64,000 bases of DNA from Peribacillus faecalis (GTDB taxonomy: Bacteria > Bacillota > Bacilli > Bacillales > DSM-1321). The notes beneath the pieces were generated by a model. That model was given only the letters and a program-made list of their open reading frames with translations. It had not been told where the DNA came from and did no database searches. Positions 8,349 to 18,949 of the stretch are shown in pieces (within the stretch, counting starts at the first letter, position 1; every line of letters begins with the position of its first letter). The DNA lies in assembly GCF_014712675.1 (NCBI RefSeq), contig NZ_JACXSI010000001.1, forward strand, positions 62,001-126,000. Reading direction: 5' to 3'. The position numbers were made by a program, and so were the translations under genes.

Positions 8349-9449
8349 CTAATATTTGGAAAAACGACTAATATTCAAAAGCACTCCCATAGCCATTAGC
8401 ATCAGTGTCAGTGATGACCCTCCATAACTTAAAAACGGAAGTGTAATGCCTGTTACCGGAATCAAACCGGTTACTACGCCGATATTGATCATCACTTGTA
8501 TTGCCACCATACTGATGATACCAACCGCCAAAAAACTGCCATATAAATCCGGAGCCCCAAGAGCAACCCTAATCCCTCTCCACAATAACAGTGCGAATAA
8601 GAGAATGACAAAGCTGCCCCCGATAAAACCTAATTCTTCAGAGATGATAGCAAAAATAAAATCCGTTTGCGGCTCCGGCAAATAAAAGAACTTTTGTCTG
8701 CTCTGACCAAGTCCCAGTCCGAATAAGCCTCCCGGACCAATCGCCAATAACGATTGTATAATTTGAAAACCGGAACCAAGCGGGTCTTCCCACGGATCCA
8801 AATAGGAAGTAATCCTTTTAATACGATAAGGAGCTGACGCGACGAGTAAAACAAATCCTCCCAGCCCCATTAGCCCTAACCAAACAAAGTGCATCACCCT
8901 TGCACCAGCTACAAAAATCATTACGATACAAGTCCCTACCATGACGGTTCCGGTTCCTAAGTCAGGCTGCAGCATAATCATGCCGAACGCTAAAAAAACC
9001 AGTCCTAACGATGGGCCCAAGCCCTTCTTTATTGTTGTAATATGCTTCTGATTTTCCGATAAGAATTTGGCCAGAAACGCAATCATAGCAAGTTTTGTAA
9101 ATTCGGATGGCTGAATCGAAAAAGCACCTACACCAATCCAGCTTCTTGAACCGTTTCTTTCCATCCCTATCCCCGGGATCAGCACAGCAACTAATAACAC
9201 AAAACAGCCGATTAATAATATTTTCGACCATGATTTCCAATTGAGATAATTAATATTCATCACAAAAAACATTGCTGCGACGCCAACCCCTGCAAATAAC
9301 AGCTGCCTTTTGACAAAAAAGAAAGAATCGTCAAATTTATACGCAGCCCATACCGCACTCGCACTATAGACCATGATTAACCCAATCGTTAATAAAGAAA
9401 GTATTACAATAATTAAAATGATATCTGGCTGGTTCTTTTTCGCGTGCAC
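8349..9449 (-). CDS. spoVE: SpoVE, SEDS-family peptidoglycan glycosyltransferase for spore cortex
   Basis: A 366-residue polytopic (about ten membrane helices) FtsW/RodA/SpoVE protein; B. subtilis SpoVE has the same length. SEDS signatures are visible: LMVYSASAVWA, FSIQPSEFTKLAMIAFLAK, LPEPQTDFIFAIISEELGF and the C-terminal LPFLSYGGSSLTLMLMAMG. It polymerises glycan for the cortex together with the transpeptidase SpoVD. The dcw position identifies it as SpoVE, because a second SEDS gene at 52.8-54.1 kb sits in the ftsW locus. Start GTG has AGAGGTG upstream. Confidence 0.93.
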   Translation of the reverse strand: MHAKKNQPDIILIIVILSLLTIGLIMVYSASAVWAAYKFDDSFFFVKRQLLFAGVGVAAMFFVMNINYLNWKSWSKILLIGCFVLLVAVLIPGIGMERNGSRSWIGVGAFSIQPSEFTKLAMIAFLAKFLSENQKHITTIKKGLGPSLGLVFLAFGMIMLQPDLGTGTVMVGTCIVMIFVAGARVMHFVWLGLMGLGGFVLLVASAPYRIKRITSYLDPWEDPLGSGFQIIQSLLAIGPGGLFGLGLGQSRQKFFYLPEPQTDFIFAIISEELGFIGGSFVILLFALLLWRGIRVALGAPDLYGSFLAVGIISMVAIQVMINIGVVTGLIPVTGITLPFLSYGGSSLTLMLMAMGVLLNISRFSKY

Positions 9450-9481
9450 AATTCTACACCTCTAACGGTAAGATTTGAGCT

Positions 9482-9542
9482 TGTAAAAAAACAAAAGAAC
9501 CATTTTAAAAACAACAAATCGCTATTTTTACAAATGGTTCTT
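9482..9542 (-). terminator. Terminator of murD
   Basis: 11-bp stem (9495-9505 with 9532-9542) followed on the minus strand by TTTTGTTTTTTTAC. An outer 8-bp pair (GAGCTTGT 9477-9484, ACAAGCTC 9597-9604) could extend the fold. Confidence 0.75.
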
Positions 9543-9604
9543 CTGGTTGTGATTAGTTTTTATGTAAAGGAATATACTAATGATATACCCTTTAGTACAA
9601 GCTC

Positions 9605-10957
9605 TTAATTAAGCTTATGCACCGCATCAATAAAAATGCTTCCTCTTTCCTCAAAAGTTTTAAATTGATCCCAGCTTGCACAAGCAGGTGAAAGCAAGAT
9701 GCAGTCGCCTTCCTCTGACATTTTATATGCAACCGGCACAGCTTCTGTAACATTATCGACGATTTGAACTGACTCTATACCTGCCTGTTTCGCCACGCGT
9801 GCAATTTTTTCAGCTGTTTGGCCAAACGTGATTACAGCTTTAACATGCTTAAGCGAAGGAATCAATTCATCAAATTCATTGCCTCGGTCTAAACCACCCG
9901 CCAGCAAAATTGTCGGCACTTCAAACGAAGCCAATGCTTTTGAAGCTGCTAAAATATTTGTCGCCTTTGAGTCATTATAAAATTTCCGGTCATTTATAGT
10001 AGTTACATATTGCAGTCGATGTTCAACGCCAGTAAACGATGTCATTACTCTATAGATTGCTTCATTTCTGACACCTTTCAGTTTGCAAATTGCGACAGTT
10101 GCCAAAATATTCTCCAAGTTATGCTTTCCTGGCAATACTATGTCGGCTACAGCAATCACTTTTTCTCCTTGAAACTTGATAAAGCCTTCTTCGATATAAG
10201 CGCCATTATCGACGATTTTATTCACTGAAAAAGGAATCGTTGTCGCTGGAGATTTTTTTGCAATAGCCACTACTTCTTCCTGGTCGGCATTGTACACAAA
10301 ATAATCATCTCTGGTTTGACGCATCGTAATATTGCTTTTCGCTTCGCAATACGACTTAAAGTCACCGTGGTAATCAAGATGAGCTTCGTAAAGGTTTGTA
10401 ATAAGCGCAATTTGTGGAGCGAACGAAGTTGTACCCATCAATTGGAATGATGATAATTCCATAACGATTGTTTGGTCTGCTTTCGCTTCTTCTGCCACGC
10501 CTGAAGCAACTGTACCGATATTTCCGGCAATCAGCGGCTGTTTGCCATCCGCTTCAAGCACTTCATATATTAACGTTGTAGTCGTTGTTTTTCCGTTTGT
10601 ACCTGTAATGCCGATAATCGGCGCCTCGCTTATTTCGTAAGCAAGCTCTACTTCAGTGATAACCGGTATCCCTTTTTCAATTGCTCCTTTAACTAAAGGA
10701 TTACTATACGGAATACCCGGATTTTTTACAATTAGCTCAAAGCCTTCATCCAATAATTCTAAAGGATGATCGCCGCAAATGACTTTAATGCCTTCCTCTA
10801 GCAAGCTTTGCGCTTCTGGATTTTCATTAAGTGGCTTACGGTCATTGACTGTCACAAACGCTCCAAGTTTATGCAAAAGTGTTGCTGCTGTAACTCCGCT
10901 TTTTGCCAAACCAATTACTAATACTTTCTTCCGCAAATACGTTTCGATTTTTTTCAA
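9605..10957 (-). CDS. murD: UDP-N-acetylmuramoyl-L-alanine--D-glutamate ligase MurD
   Basis: A 450-residue Mur ligase adding D-Glu to UDP-MurNAc-L-Ala in the cytoplasm. The ATP loop [20 protein letters not shown] is near residues 113-132; the Rossmann N-domain starts at [17 protein letters not shown]. Downstream motifs YNDSKATN and [15 protein letters not shown] fit the family. It starts with TTG directly after the mraY stop codon (TAA TTG), with AGAGGTG about 9 nt upstream inside mraY. Followed by its own terminator, so spoVE can be transcribed separately. Confidence 0.97.
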   Translation of the reverse strand: MKKIETYLRKKVLVIGLAKSGVTAATLLHKLGAFVTVNDRKPLNENPEAQSLLEEGIKVICGDHPLELLDEGFELIVKNPGIPYSNPLVKGAIEKGIPVITEVELAYEISEAPIIGITGTNGKTTTTTLIYEVLEADGKQPLIAGNIGTVASGVAEEAKADQTIVMELSSFQLMGTTSFAPQIALITNLYEAHLDYHGDFKSYCEAKSNITMRQTRDDYFVYNADQEEVVAIAKKSPATTIPFSVNKIVDNGAYIEEGFIKFQGEKVIAVADIVLPGKHNLENILATVAICKLKGVRNEAIYRVMTSFTGVEHRLQYVTTINDRKFYNDSKATNILAASKALASFEVPTILLAGGLDRGNEFDELIPSLKHVKAVITFGQTAEKIARVAKQAGIESVQIVDNVTEAVPVAYKMSEEGDCILLSPACASWDQFKTFEERGSIFIDAVHKLN

Positions 10958-11935
10958 TTATAACCACACCTCTAAATAGATTGCCAACACCGCGAACAAT
11001 AGTCCCACAGACCAAAATGTCACGACTACTCTCCACTCAGACCAACCGCTTAATTCATAGTGATGATGAAGAGGGCTCATTTTGAAGATTCTTTTCCCAG
11101 TTGTTTTAAAGCTGGCAACCTGCAAGATTACCGATAACGTTTCAATAACAAATACACCACCGATAATAACCAGTAGTAAAATGTGATTTGTAAGCAATGC
11201 TACTGTCGCCAAAGCGCCACCTAATGCAAGTGATCCTGTATCCCCCATAAACACCTTCGCCGGGTGTGCGTTGAATACTAAAAAGCCAAGTACCGCACCG
11301 ACTACTGCAACCGAAAAGATTGCCACATCATATTGCTCCGCATTCCAAGCTAAAACAGCAAATGCACCAAAAGCAATTGCAGATGTTCCTGAAACAAGTC
11401 CATCTAAACCGTCTGTTAAGTTAACAGCGTTCGAGAAACCAACAAGCCAAAAAATAACAATGATTACATAAAACCAACCTACATGCAGGGAAAGGTCTGT
11501 CCCTGGCACTGCAATTTCCGGAATGAATCCAGGTGTTGATTTATAAACAAAATAAAAAATAACAGCGATGACAATTTGTCCAATTAATTTTTGCAGCGAT
11601 GTTAACCCTAAATTTCGTTTCATGACCACCTTAATAAAGTCATCCAAAAACCCTAACAAACCGAATCCGATTGTTACTAACAGCAACAGAAACAGATTTG
11701 TCGACATCTCTGAATATTTCGCAATCATCACAATAGATGTCACGATAATCGATAATAGAAAGACCAGTCCGCCCATTGTCGGTGTTCCTGATTTTTTCTG
11801 ATGCGATTTTGGTCCCTCTTCACGAATGCTTTGACCAAACTTTAAGCGTCTTAGAAAAGGAATAAAAACAGGAGATAATACAACTGTAATTAAAAATCCT
11901 GTCAGTATTGTAAAAAGAATCACTTGTTCCGCCAT
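10958..11935 (-). CDS. mraY: Phospho-N-acetylmuramoyl-pentapeptide-transferase MraY
   Basis: A 325-residue polytopic membrane enzyme that transfers phospho-MurNAc-pentapeptide to undecaprenyl phosphate, giving lipid I. Family motifs seen: [71 protein letters not shown] and the HHH motif in [16 protein letters not shown] start with GGAAG upstream. About 180 nt of A+T-rich sequence separates it from murE. Confidence 0.97.
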   Translation of the reverse strand: MAEQVILFTILTGFLITVVLSPVFIPFLRRLKFGQSIREEGPKSHQKKSGTPTMGGLVFLLSIIVTSIVMIAKYSEMSTNLFLLLLVTIGFGLLGFLDDFIKVVMKRNLGLTSLQKLIGQIVIAVIFYFVYKSTPGFIPEIAVPGTDLSLHVGWFYVIIVIFWLVGFSNAVNLTDGLDGLVSGTSAIAFGAFAVLAWNAEQYDVAIFSVAVVGAVLGFLVFNAHPAKVFMGDTGSLALGGALATVALLTNHILLLVIIGGVFVIETLSVILQVASFKTTGKRIFKMSPLHHHYELSGWSEWRVVVTFWSVGLLFAVLAIYLEVWL

Positions 11936-12114
11936 TTAATTTTAATCTTCCTTTCCAAGTGCATAAAACGATTTGCTTACTTAATGTACTTCATTACCTT
12001 CTATATTTTAAATAAAAGCTCTCTATTTTACATCAATTATGATTGAAACCATCTTATTCACACTCATATATATTATTGAATGGATTTGAAAATGTATTGA
12101 TTTTTAGTATTGCC

Positions 12115-13578
12115 TTATAACTGTTCTTGAATAGCTTGTCTTGCTATTACACGGTCATCAAAATCGAACCGTTGTTTGCCGATTTCCTGATATGTTTCGT
12201 GGCCTTTTCCGGCAATCACGATAACATCGCCCGGTTTTGCTTGTTTTATGCTTGCATAGATTGCTTCCTTACGATCGATAATCGTTGTATATGATTTGCC
12301 AGCTACACCGGCTTCCATGTCTTTCAGGATATCTTCCGGTTTTTCTGTACGCGGGTTATCTGATGTGAAAATCGGATAAGTCGCATATTCACAAGCGATG
12401 TTCGCCATAATCGGACGCTTCGTTTTATCGCGGTCACCCCCACAGCCTACAACAACAAATGTATTGCCTTTAGCAAATTCATTTACTGTTTTCATGACAT
12501 TCTCCAAACTGTCAGGCGTATGCGCATAATCAACGATGACTGTGTAATCCTGTCCTTCGTTTACAAGCTCAAATCGGCCTGATACACCTTTAACCTCTTC
12601 AAGAGATGCGATAATGTCCGGAAGCTTCAAGTTTAAGCATAAGCCTGCTGCCACTGCGGCAAGCACATTATAAACACTGAACTTTCCAACAAGCTGCAGC
12701 TTCATCGGCAGCTTTTCCCCACGGGCATGTAGCATGAATGTTGTGCCCGAAGATGTAATTTCAATGTCAGTCGCACGCACATCCGCATCTTGATCAATAC
12801 CGTAAGTGACAACATGCGCTGCAGTGTAGCTGATTAAATCTACAGCTGCTTCATCATCGACATTAATGATGGCATATTTTCGTTTGTCATCGTAATAGGC
12901 ATTGCCTAATTGTGAGAACAATAGCGATTTAGCAAACTTATAGCGTTCCATTGTTTTGTGAAAATCAAGATGGTCTTGTGTCAGGTTCGTAAAAATCGCC
13001 AAATCATAATCACAGCCGTGAACTCTTCCAAGTTCCAATGCATGAGATGAAACTTCCATAACAGCTGCATCTACACCTTCTTCAGCCATCGCATGAAATG
13101 TTTTTTGCAGCGTGACGCTGTCAGGCGTCGTGTTTTTCGTTTCGAAAATTTTGTCAGCAATTTTAGTGTACATTGTGCCGATTAAACCTGTCTTCTTATT
13201 GTCATCGCTCAGTAATTTTTCGATTAAATGGCTGATTGTTGTTTTACCGTTTGTTCCTGTTATGCCAATCAGCTTTAGTTTTTGTGTCGGATGTTCGTAA
13301 AATTTGTCCGCAAGCATAGCCATAGCACGATATGTATCTTTCACCACAATAACAGGTACTGAAAGCGATAAAGGCTTCTCGGCTACAATCGCTGCAGCAC
13401 CGCTGGCAACAGCCGCTTCAGCAAAATCATGACCGTCCACCGTGTAACCTTTCACACAAACAAAAAGGCTCCCCGGTTGAACAAGTCGGTTATCATTTTC
13501 TATTGAAGTAATTGTCGGATTTTGACTGACATCGCCTGTATAGGACGCAAGCGATGAAAGTAATGTATGTAATTTCAT
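12115..13578 (-). CDS. murE: UDP-MurNAc-tripeptide synthetase MurE (meso-DAP type predicted)
   Basis: A 487-residue Mur ligase adding the third stem-peptide residue. ATP loop [20 protein letters not shown] near residues 105-124. The C-domain contains [15 protein letters not shown]; the DNPR tetrad recognises meso-diaminopimelate, whereas lysine-adding enzymes differ there. This supports an A1-gamma (DAP) cell wall. Start ATG has AGGAGATAGGGACA. Upstream is a repeat element separating it from spoVD. Confidence 0.97.
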   Translation of the reverse strand: MKLHTLLSSLASYTGDVSQNPTITSIENDNRLVQPGSLFVCVKGYTVDGHDFAEAAVASGAAAIVAEKPLSLSVPVIVVKDTYRAMAMLADKFYEHPTQKLKLIGITGTNGKTTISHLIEKLLSDDNKKTGLIGTMYTKIADKIFETKNTTPDSVTLQKTFHAMAEEGVDAAVMEVSSHALELGRVHGCDYDLAIFTNLTQDHLDFHKTMERYKFAKSLLFSQLGNAYYDDKRKYAIINVDDEAAVDLISYTAAHVVTYGIDQDADVRATDIEITSSGTTFMLHARGEKLPMKLQLVGKFSVYNVLAAVAAGLCLNLKLPDIIASLEEVKGVSGRFELVNEGQDYTVIVDYAHTPDSLENVMKTVNEFAKGNTFVVVGCGGDRDKTKRPIMANIACEYATYPIFTSDNPRTEKPEDILKDMEAGVAGKSYTTIIDRKEAIYASIKQAKPGDVIVIAGKGHETYQEIGKQRFDFDDRVIARQAIQEQL

Positions 13579-13668
13579 TGTCCCTATCTCCTCTAGGATA
13601 ATTTACAAGCATACATTATCATACCGTAAATATGAAAAGTTTTCTACGAAAGTTAACATTTTTTATGA

Positions 13669-13860
13669 GAAAAACCGGAACCGGTCCTTTTTCATCATGA
13701 ATTGGCTACTTGGATTCACCTCGATGAAAAAGGAGTCATGCGGGAGGACTAAGACATCCGCGCCGTGAAACCCGCTCTTGGTTTCACAGAGTGGATGGCT
13801 TAGGACCGAGCATGGCAGGTGTAAGGTTAGACATAAAGAAAAACCGGAACCGGTCCTTTT
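13669..13860 (+). repeat. Family 1 intergenic repeat, copy 1 (with truncated second head)
   Basis: Copy of the ~165-bp element: head GAAAAACCGGAACCGGTCC, stem arm CTTTTTCATC / GATGAAAAAG, middle hairpin GTGAAACCC...GGTTTCAC, tail ending GGTGTAAGGTTAGACA at 13833. Four nt later the head is repeated (13838-13860) and truncated. It fills most of the 363-nt murE-spoVD spacer, starting 91 bp upstream of murE. Together with copy 2 it flanks spoVD in direct orientation. Confidence 0.9.
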
Positions 13861-13883
13861 AGATGAAAGTAAAGATCAAAGAT

Positions 13884-13930
13884 AAAGGCGATATCAAAGG
13901 CAAAACTCGATGACTTTGGATATCGCCTTA
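13884..13930 (-). terminator. Terminator of spoVD
   Basis: 11-bp stem (13885-13895 with 13919-13929) followed on the minus strand by TTTATCTTTGATCTTT, just after the spoVD stop. Confidence 0.75.
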
Positions 13931-13941
13931 CAATTGTATTT

Positions 13942-15855
13942 TTATTCGCCAAGATAAAGACGGATGGTAGCGCCTTCCTTCACTTTCACACCGGCCTCCG
14001 GTGATTGTTTGACCACTTTATCACCTTGCCCACTCACGTCGATTTTCAACGTCAGCAGCTGCGTTCTCAATTCATTAATGCTCATTCCTATCAAATCCGG
14101 TATTTCAACCATAATCGGATCATTCCAAGCCTTTTCCTTCTCTAAACCACCCTCGCGCGGCTTTATCCCCAATTCCAGCAAAGCGTCTTCCATAATATTG
14201 CCGACAATCGGCGCGGCGACTACCCCGCCGAATTGTGTAACCCCCTTCGGATTATCGACCGCAATGTATACAACAAGTTCGGGGTCATCAGCAGGCGCAA
14301 AACCAATAAAGGATACAATATGGTTATTTTCAATATAACGCCCGTCCTTTACCTTTTGTGCAGTCCCTGTTTTCCCGCCGACCCGATAACCTTCTATATA
14401 AGCTCCTTTACCGGATCCAAGAGCCACGACCGATTCAAGCGCTTCCCGCACTTGCTTCGATGTTGCCTCCGATATGACACGTCGCTTCTGCTCCGGTCCG
14501 TTTACTTCCGTAATTTCACCAGTCAATGGATCAACAAGCTGCTTGGCGACATACGGGGTATACAATATACCGCCATTCACTGCCGCTGAGACGGCGGCAA
14601 CCTGCTGAATCGGTGTTACCGAAACACCTTGTCCGAATGCTGTTGTCGCTTGTTCAATCGGTCCGACCCGATCCAGGCTGAACAAAATCCCCGTACCTTC
14701 ACCGGCTAAATCAATTCCGGTTTTCTGACCAAAGCCAAACTTCTTAATATATGAGAATAGTTGTTCCTTTCCTAAACGATTGCCCAATTCAACAAAACCC
14801 GGGTTACAAGAATTTTGCACAACTTCGAGAAATGTTTGTGAGCCGTGCCCGCCGCGCTTCCAGCAATGCAGCGTAGCTCCTCCGACTTCTACAGAGCCAT
14901 CGTCATAAAAACTGTCATGATGCAAATTGACTTTTTTCTCTTCTAAAGCGGCAGCCAAAGTTATGATTTTAAAAGTTGAACCCGGCTCGTACGTACTCCA
15001 CACTGGTAAATTACGGTTGTAAACTTCTGAAGATACTTCCTGATAATTAGACGGGTGGAAAGTCGGTCGGCTGGCCATTGCCAATATTTCACCGTTTTTC
15101 GGATTCATGACGATTCCGATGATGCCGTCAGGATTATAGGTCGCCTCAGCAATATCCATTTCCCGCTCCATAATTGTTTGGATTTTACTGTCAATCGTCA
15201 GCTGCAAGTTCTTCCCGTTAACCGGCGCACGATATTCATCAACCATATTTTCCATCCGCTTTCCTTTTGCATCGGCATAAAATCTTACATAACCTTGATC
15301 ACCCTTCAGTTGATTATCATATGTCAATTCAACCCCCATTAATCCTTGATTATCTATACCGGTAAAACCAAGAACATGTGACAAATATTCACCGAACGGA
15401 TAATAACGCCTCGAATCTTCCGCTATATATACACCCTTCAGTTCCATTGCTTTAATTTCTTTCGCTTTCTCGTGAGATATTTTCCTGCCCTTACTTAAAC
15501 GAACCGAAGAGCGTTGCTGCGTGATCTCCTTAAACGTCTCATCCACTTCCATATCAAGAGCTGCTGCGAGCTTTGCCGCTGTTTCTTGAGGATTTTCAAG
15601 CTGTCTCGGCACAACATAAATGGTTGGCGCGCTTAAGTTAGTAGCCAGCGCAACACCATTTCGGTCCACAATTTCCCCTCTTTTCGGCTCAAAAACAATA
15701 TTTCGGCTCCACGAATCTTTCGCCTTTCCAGTTAATACATTCCCCAAATAAAGCTGCACATACCCTAAACGAAACTCAATGACAAAGAAAATCAGCAAAC
15801 CTATTAAAAAGAATAACAATAATCTTTTTCGCACTGTCACATTCGACACACGCAA
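13942..15855 (-). CDS. spoVD: SpoVD, sporulation-specific class B penicillin-binding protein (transpeptidase)
   Basis: A 637-residue class B PBP: N-terminal membrane helix, PBP dimerisation domain (NIVFEPKRGEIVDRNGVALA), transpeptidase domain with STFK (in YEPGSTFKIITLAAALE), SCN (VQNSCNPGF) and KTG (GGKTGTAQKV), and one C-terminal PASTA domain. It cross-links spore cortex peptidoglycan with SpoVE. Start TTG lies 7 nt after GGGGGTG. It is isolated from its neighbours by terminators and repeat elements on both sides, which fits expression apart from the vegetative dcw genes; CATATATT (minus strand, 15898-15891) resembles a SigE -10, but I see no good -35. Confidence 0.95.
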   Translation of the reverse strand: MRVSNVTVRKRLLLFFLIGLLIFFVIEFRLGYVQLYLGNVLTGKAKDSWSRNIVFEPKRGEIVDRNGVALATNLSAPTIYVVPRQLENPQETAAKLAAALDMEVDETFKEITQQRSSVRLSKGRKISHEKAKEIKAMELKGVYIAEDSRRYYPFGEYLSHVLGFTGIDNQGLMGVELTYDNQLKGDQGYVRFYADAKGKRMENMVDEYRAPVNGKNLQLTIDSKIQTIMEREMDIAEATYNPDGIIGIVMNPKNGEILAMASRPTFHPSNYQEVSSEVYNRNLPVWSTYEPGSTFKIITLAAALEEKKVNLHHDSFYDDGSVEVGGATLHCWKRGGHGSQTFLEVVQNSCNPGFVELGNRLGKEQLFSYIKKFGFGQKTGIDLAGEGTGILFSLDRVGPIEQATTAFGQGVSVTPIQQVAAVSAAVNGGILYTPYVAKQLVDPLTGEITEVNGPEQKRRVISEATSKQVREALESVVALGSGKGAYIEGYRVGGKTGTAQKVKDGRYIENNHIVSFIGFAPADDPELVVYIAVDNPKGVTQFGGVVAAPIVGNIMEDALLELGIKPREGGLEKEKAWNDPIMVEIPDLIGMSINELRTQLLTLKIDVSGQGDKVVKQSPEAGVKVKEGATIRLYLGE

Positions 15856-15922
15856 CTTTATGCACCCCCGTACAAGCTTATCGCTGTATCAATATATGCT
15901 TGTACAAAAGGATTTAGAATAA

Positions 15923-16285
15923 GAAAAACCGACACCGGTCCTTTTTCATCATGATTATGCTACTCAGGTTCACCTCAATGAAAAAGGAGACATGCGGGAA
16001 TCGAAAAGCGGAAGCGGCCCGTTCAGCCCCGACATGCATAAGACAAATCACTCCAGAAATTTTAAAATTTCCTACGTGATTTGTCTTATGACCTCGAGGG
16101 GCTGGCCGCTGCAGCTAGACAAACTCTAAGAAGGAACAGCGACTAAGAGCGCTACGTCCGCATATCTTCGTCGCTGTGACTCTCATCCTGAGAGCCCCAC
16201 ACAAGAAACCTGATTTTAGTTTCTTGGGGGAGGCAGCTTAGGACCGAGCATGGCAGGTGTAGGGTTAGACATCAAGAAAAAACGG
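15923..16285 (+). repeat. Family 1 repeat, copy 2, carrying an inserted family 2 palindromic element
   Basis: The 525-nt pbpB-spoVD gap is almost wholly repeat. The head GAAAAACCGACACCGGTCC at 15923 and first stem are followed at 16002 by a family 2 element (AAAAGCGGAAGCGGCCCG ... GCAGCTAGACA, to 16120) whose core is a 15-bp perfect stem (16037-16051 with 16076-16090). Next comes a module with AACAGCGAC ... CGTCGCTGT (about 16133-16196), then the usual middle hairpin and tail to 16271, and a truncated second head at 16275-16285. The inserts replace a short stretch present in simple copies. Confidence 0.88.
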
Positions 16286-16323
16286 CCCCCCTATTTTTCA
16301 TATAGATGCTTTCTTTTTCCTTC

Positions 16324-16374
16324 AAAAAAGAAGCGTGCATGGTGCAGCCTCTTCAGCTTTATCATGCGCGCTTC
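16324..16374 (-). terminator. Terminator of pbpB
   Basis: 12-bp stem with one mismatch (16330-16341 with 16363-16374), minus-strand U-tract TTTTTTGAAGG, immediately after the pbpB stop. Confidence 0.8.
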
Positions 16375-16380
16375 CCTGAG

Positions 16381-18558
16381 CTAATCTACTATTTCATCTT
16401 CATCTTCTGTCTGCTCTGTATCACCGGAGGAACTGCCATCCGGCGAATTCAAATCGACAATCAAGTATTCTTGGTCGACTATAGCTGTCCCTGCAGCGAT
16501 ACTTTGCTGCGTCACATAACCGCTTCCTGCTATATTCAACTCCAGTTTCACAAGGTTTGAAAGCTTCATGACATCCCGCAATGACCAGCCTAGTAAATCA
16601 GGCATTGAGACCGTCCCTTCCGTCAGCAATACTACTTTCTCACCTTCCATTAGAACTGCTTCAGCAGCCGGTGATTGAGCTATCACTGTGTCACCTTCCC
16701 CTAAAACAACCGGATTGTAACCGAGTTCAGTCAGCTCTGCAACTGTTGATTCAATTGACTGTTCTTTATAGTCTGCTAGTTTAGTACTTGCCTTTGTGGT
16801 TGTTTCTGTAGAAGCAATATTTAAATATTGCAGACTGTTTTTCATAACCGGATTGAAAATACTTGATAAAGCTTCCGCCCCTGAACCGCCATTGCTGAAA
16901 TCAGGCTGTCTGATTGCTACGTACATAATCAGTTCCGGATCATCAGCCGGAGCCATACCGATGAAAGAAAAGATATAATTTTCAGAGCCGGTCAAATACT
17001 TGCCATTTGAGCCGGCAATTTGTGCTGTACCTGTTTTCCCGGCCACTGAATAGCCTTCAATCGCATATGCTGTACCCGTCGCTTTTTCATCAGTAATAAC
17101 AGTTTCTAAGTATTCACGAACCTGTTTAGCCGTATCAGTAGAAATTGGATTACCCGCGATTGTCGGCTCCGTTTGTTCTACCACTTCACCGGAAGAATTG
17201 GTGATTTTTGAAACAACGTAAGGTTTCATCATTTTTCCATCATTTGCAATTGCCGTGAATGCTTGAATTTGCTGAATTGGTGTCACGACTGAACCTTGTC
17301 CGAATGCTGTAGTCGCCACTTCCACATCACGCTCAAACAACAGGCTACTACCCACTTCATTTGGCAAATCAATGCCGGTTTTATCAGTGAAGCCGAAATC
17401 CGTCAAATATTTTTGCAGTTTCTCTTTCCCAAGCAGTTCATAACCAAGTTTAATAAAACCGACATTTGACGAGCGCTGTAATGCTTGTAAATATGTCATA
17501 GCGACGCCTCTTGTAATACCGCTGTGGTCACCCATTACTCTACTGCCAATTGTATACGTTCCTGTCGTAAACGTTGCGTTCGGATAAAACACACCTTCTT
17601 CAACAGCGGCAGCAAGCGTATAAACCTTCATAGTAGAACCGGGTTCAAAGCTTTCTTCAATTGCTAAATTTCGCCAGGTTGCTTCTATTCCTTCTTTTGT
17701 TGTCGGGTCGAAACTTGGACGCTGTCCCATTCCCAAAATCTCGCCTGTTTTCGGATTGGCAACAATTGCAATAACGTATTCCGGATCGTATTGGCTCTGC
17801 ACTTTGTTCAGCGCATCCTCCATAAATGACTGGATTTTTTTATCTAAAGTCAGCTCTACATTATTACCATCTTCTGCTGCCACGATTTGCTGCTCTTTAT
17901 TCGGTAGTAAAAACCCCCAACGATCGCTTTCATATGTAATTTCTCCGTCCGTTCCTTGCAGCCTATCTTGCAGCATTTTCTCAATGCCAAGCATTCCGAC
18001 TGTTTCAGTATCACCCGTTTTTTCATTTTCCTGTTTTTCAACATATCCAACGACGTGCGATGCGAAAACACCGTTCGGATAAAAACGCTTCGTATCTCTC
18101 GTAAACGTGATGCCCGGTAGCTTAAGCGCTTCAATTTCTTTCTTGACAGTATGGGAGATTTCACGACCTGCAGCTCCGAATTCGACTTGGTTTCTGCCTT
18201 CCTTCTTCAGACGTTCTAAAATCTCGTCCTCACCCATATCAATATATTGAGCCAATACTTCAGCCGTTTCTTCCGGATTCTCTACAAACGAGCCGTACTC
18301 TTTATTTAGTATAGCTACTAAAGTGTATGAAGATGTGTCTTCTGCGATCACCTCTCCATTGCGGTCAGTAATAAGTCCGCGCTGTGAATCGATCGCCTTT
18401 TGCTTTAATGTTTTGGCTTGCGCTTTGACAGCTAATACTTGTCCATCAACCTGTCCCGTAATTTGGATATATAATATCCTGCCCATCAAAAGCAAAAAGA
18501 GCAGACTAAAAAAAACAAATAGTAGCGCTGCCCCTCTGTTTATATTCTTTTTCTTCAT
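16381..18558 (-). CDS. pbpB: PBP2B, septal class B penicillin-binding protein
   Basis: A 725-residue class B PBP essential for division. Order: membrane helix (~10-30), dimerisation domain (QRGLITDRNGEVIAED), transpeptidase domain with STMK (FEPGSTMKVYTLAAAVEEG), SSN (LQRSSNVGFIKLGYEL) and KTG (AGKTGTAQIAG), then two PASTA-like segments (about 590-700) and an acidic tail. It cross-links septal peptidoglycan with FtsW, controlled by FtsL-DivIB-DivIC. ATG overlaps the ftsL stop by 1 nt (TAATG). Confidence 0.96.
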   Translation of the reverse strand: MKKKNINRGAALLFVFFSLLFLLLMGRILYIQITGQVDGQVLAVKAQAKTLKQKAIDSQRGLITDRNGEVIAEDTSSYTLVAILNKEYGSFVENPEETAEVLAQYIDMGEDEILERLKKEGRNQVEFGAAGREISHTVKKEIEALKLPGITFTRDTKRFYPNGVFASHVVGYVEKQENEKTGDTETVGMLGIEKMLQDRLQGTDGEITYESDRWGFLLPNKEQQIVAAEDGNNVELTLDKKIQSFMEDALNKVQSQYDPEYVIAIVANPKTGEILGMGQRPSFDPTTKEGIEATWRNLAIEESFEPGSTMKVYTLAAAVEEGVFYPNATFTTGTYTIGSRVMGDHSGITRGVAMTYLQALQRSSNVGFIKLGYELLGKEKLQKYLTDFGFTDKTGIDLPNEVGSSLLFERDVEVATTAFGQGSVVTPIQQIQAFTAIANDGKMMKPYVVSKITNSSGEVVEQTEPTIAGNPISTDTAKQVREYLETVITDEKATGTAYAIEGYSVAGKTGTAQIAGSNGKYLTGSENYIFSFIGMAPADDPELIMYVAIRQPDFSNGGSGAEALSSIFNPVMKNSLQYLNIASTETTTKASTKLADYKEQSIESTVAELTELGYNPVVLGEGDTVIAQSPAAEAVLMEGEKVVLLTEGTVSMPDLLGWSLRDVMKLSNLVKLELNIAGSGYVTQQSIAAGTAIVDQEYLIVDLNSPDGSSSGDTEQTEDEDEIVD

Positions 18559-18917
18559 TAATCTTGCACAACCTTAACATTGTTTTCATCTAAAGTCAGG
18601 CCCATCTGCGAAGCTCGTTCCCATATGCGCTCATAACGGCTCAATTCGCTAATTTCAACATTCAGGTCGTTATTCACTTTTGTTTGTTCTTCTATCGCAT
18701 TTTCTGTGGCTACAATCTCTTTATTTAGTACATATAAAGAATATTGGTTTGCAATAATCTTAACTGATACAGCAAAAAGGAAGGCTGCGAGCAATATATA
18801 CAAGACTTTCTCGCCTACTGTAATCTTTCGTTTACGAATGACAACAGTAGAGCTGGTTGTTTGCGGTTGATGATTATGTTGTTCTTCTGAAGCATATTTT
18901 CTGGCTAACATACCCAA
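18558..18917 (-). CDS. ftsL: Cell division protein FtsL
   Basis: A 119-residue bitopic protein: basic N-terminus, one membrane helix (VLYILLAAFLFAVSVKII, ~40-57) and a leucine-zipper-like coiled coil outside the membrane, ending in the usual ERIWERASQMGLTL region. TTG at 18917 is 7 nt after GGAGGGGG; an ATG two codons on (18911) is the alternative. FtsL is an unstable regulator that gates septal synthesis. Operon order rsmH-ftsL-pbpB is standard. Confidence 0.93.
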   Translation of the reverse strand: MGMLARKYASEEQHNHQPQTTSSTVVIRKRKITVGEKVLYILLAAFLFAVSVKIIANQYSLYVLNKEIVATENAIEEQTKVNNDLNVEISELSRYERIWERASQMGLTLDENNVKVVQD

Positions 18918-18949
18918 ATTCTTTCCCCCTCCACAGTTTAAGTGACGAC

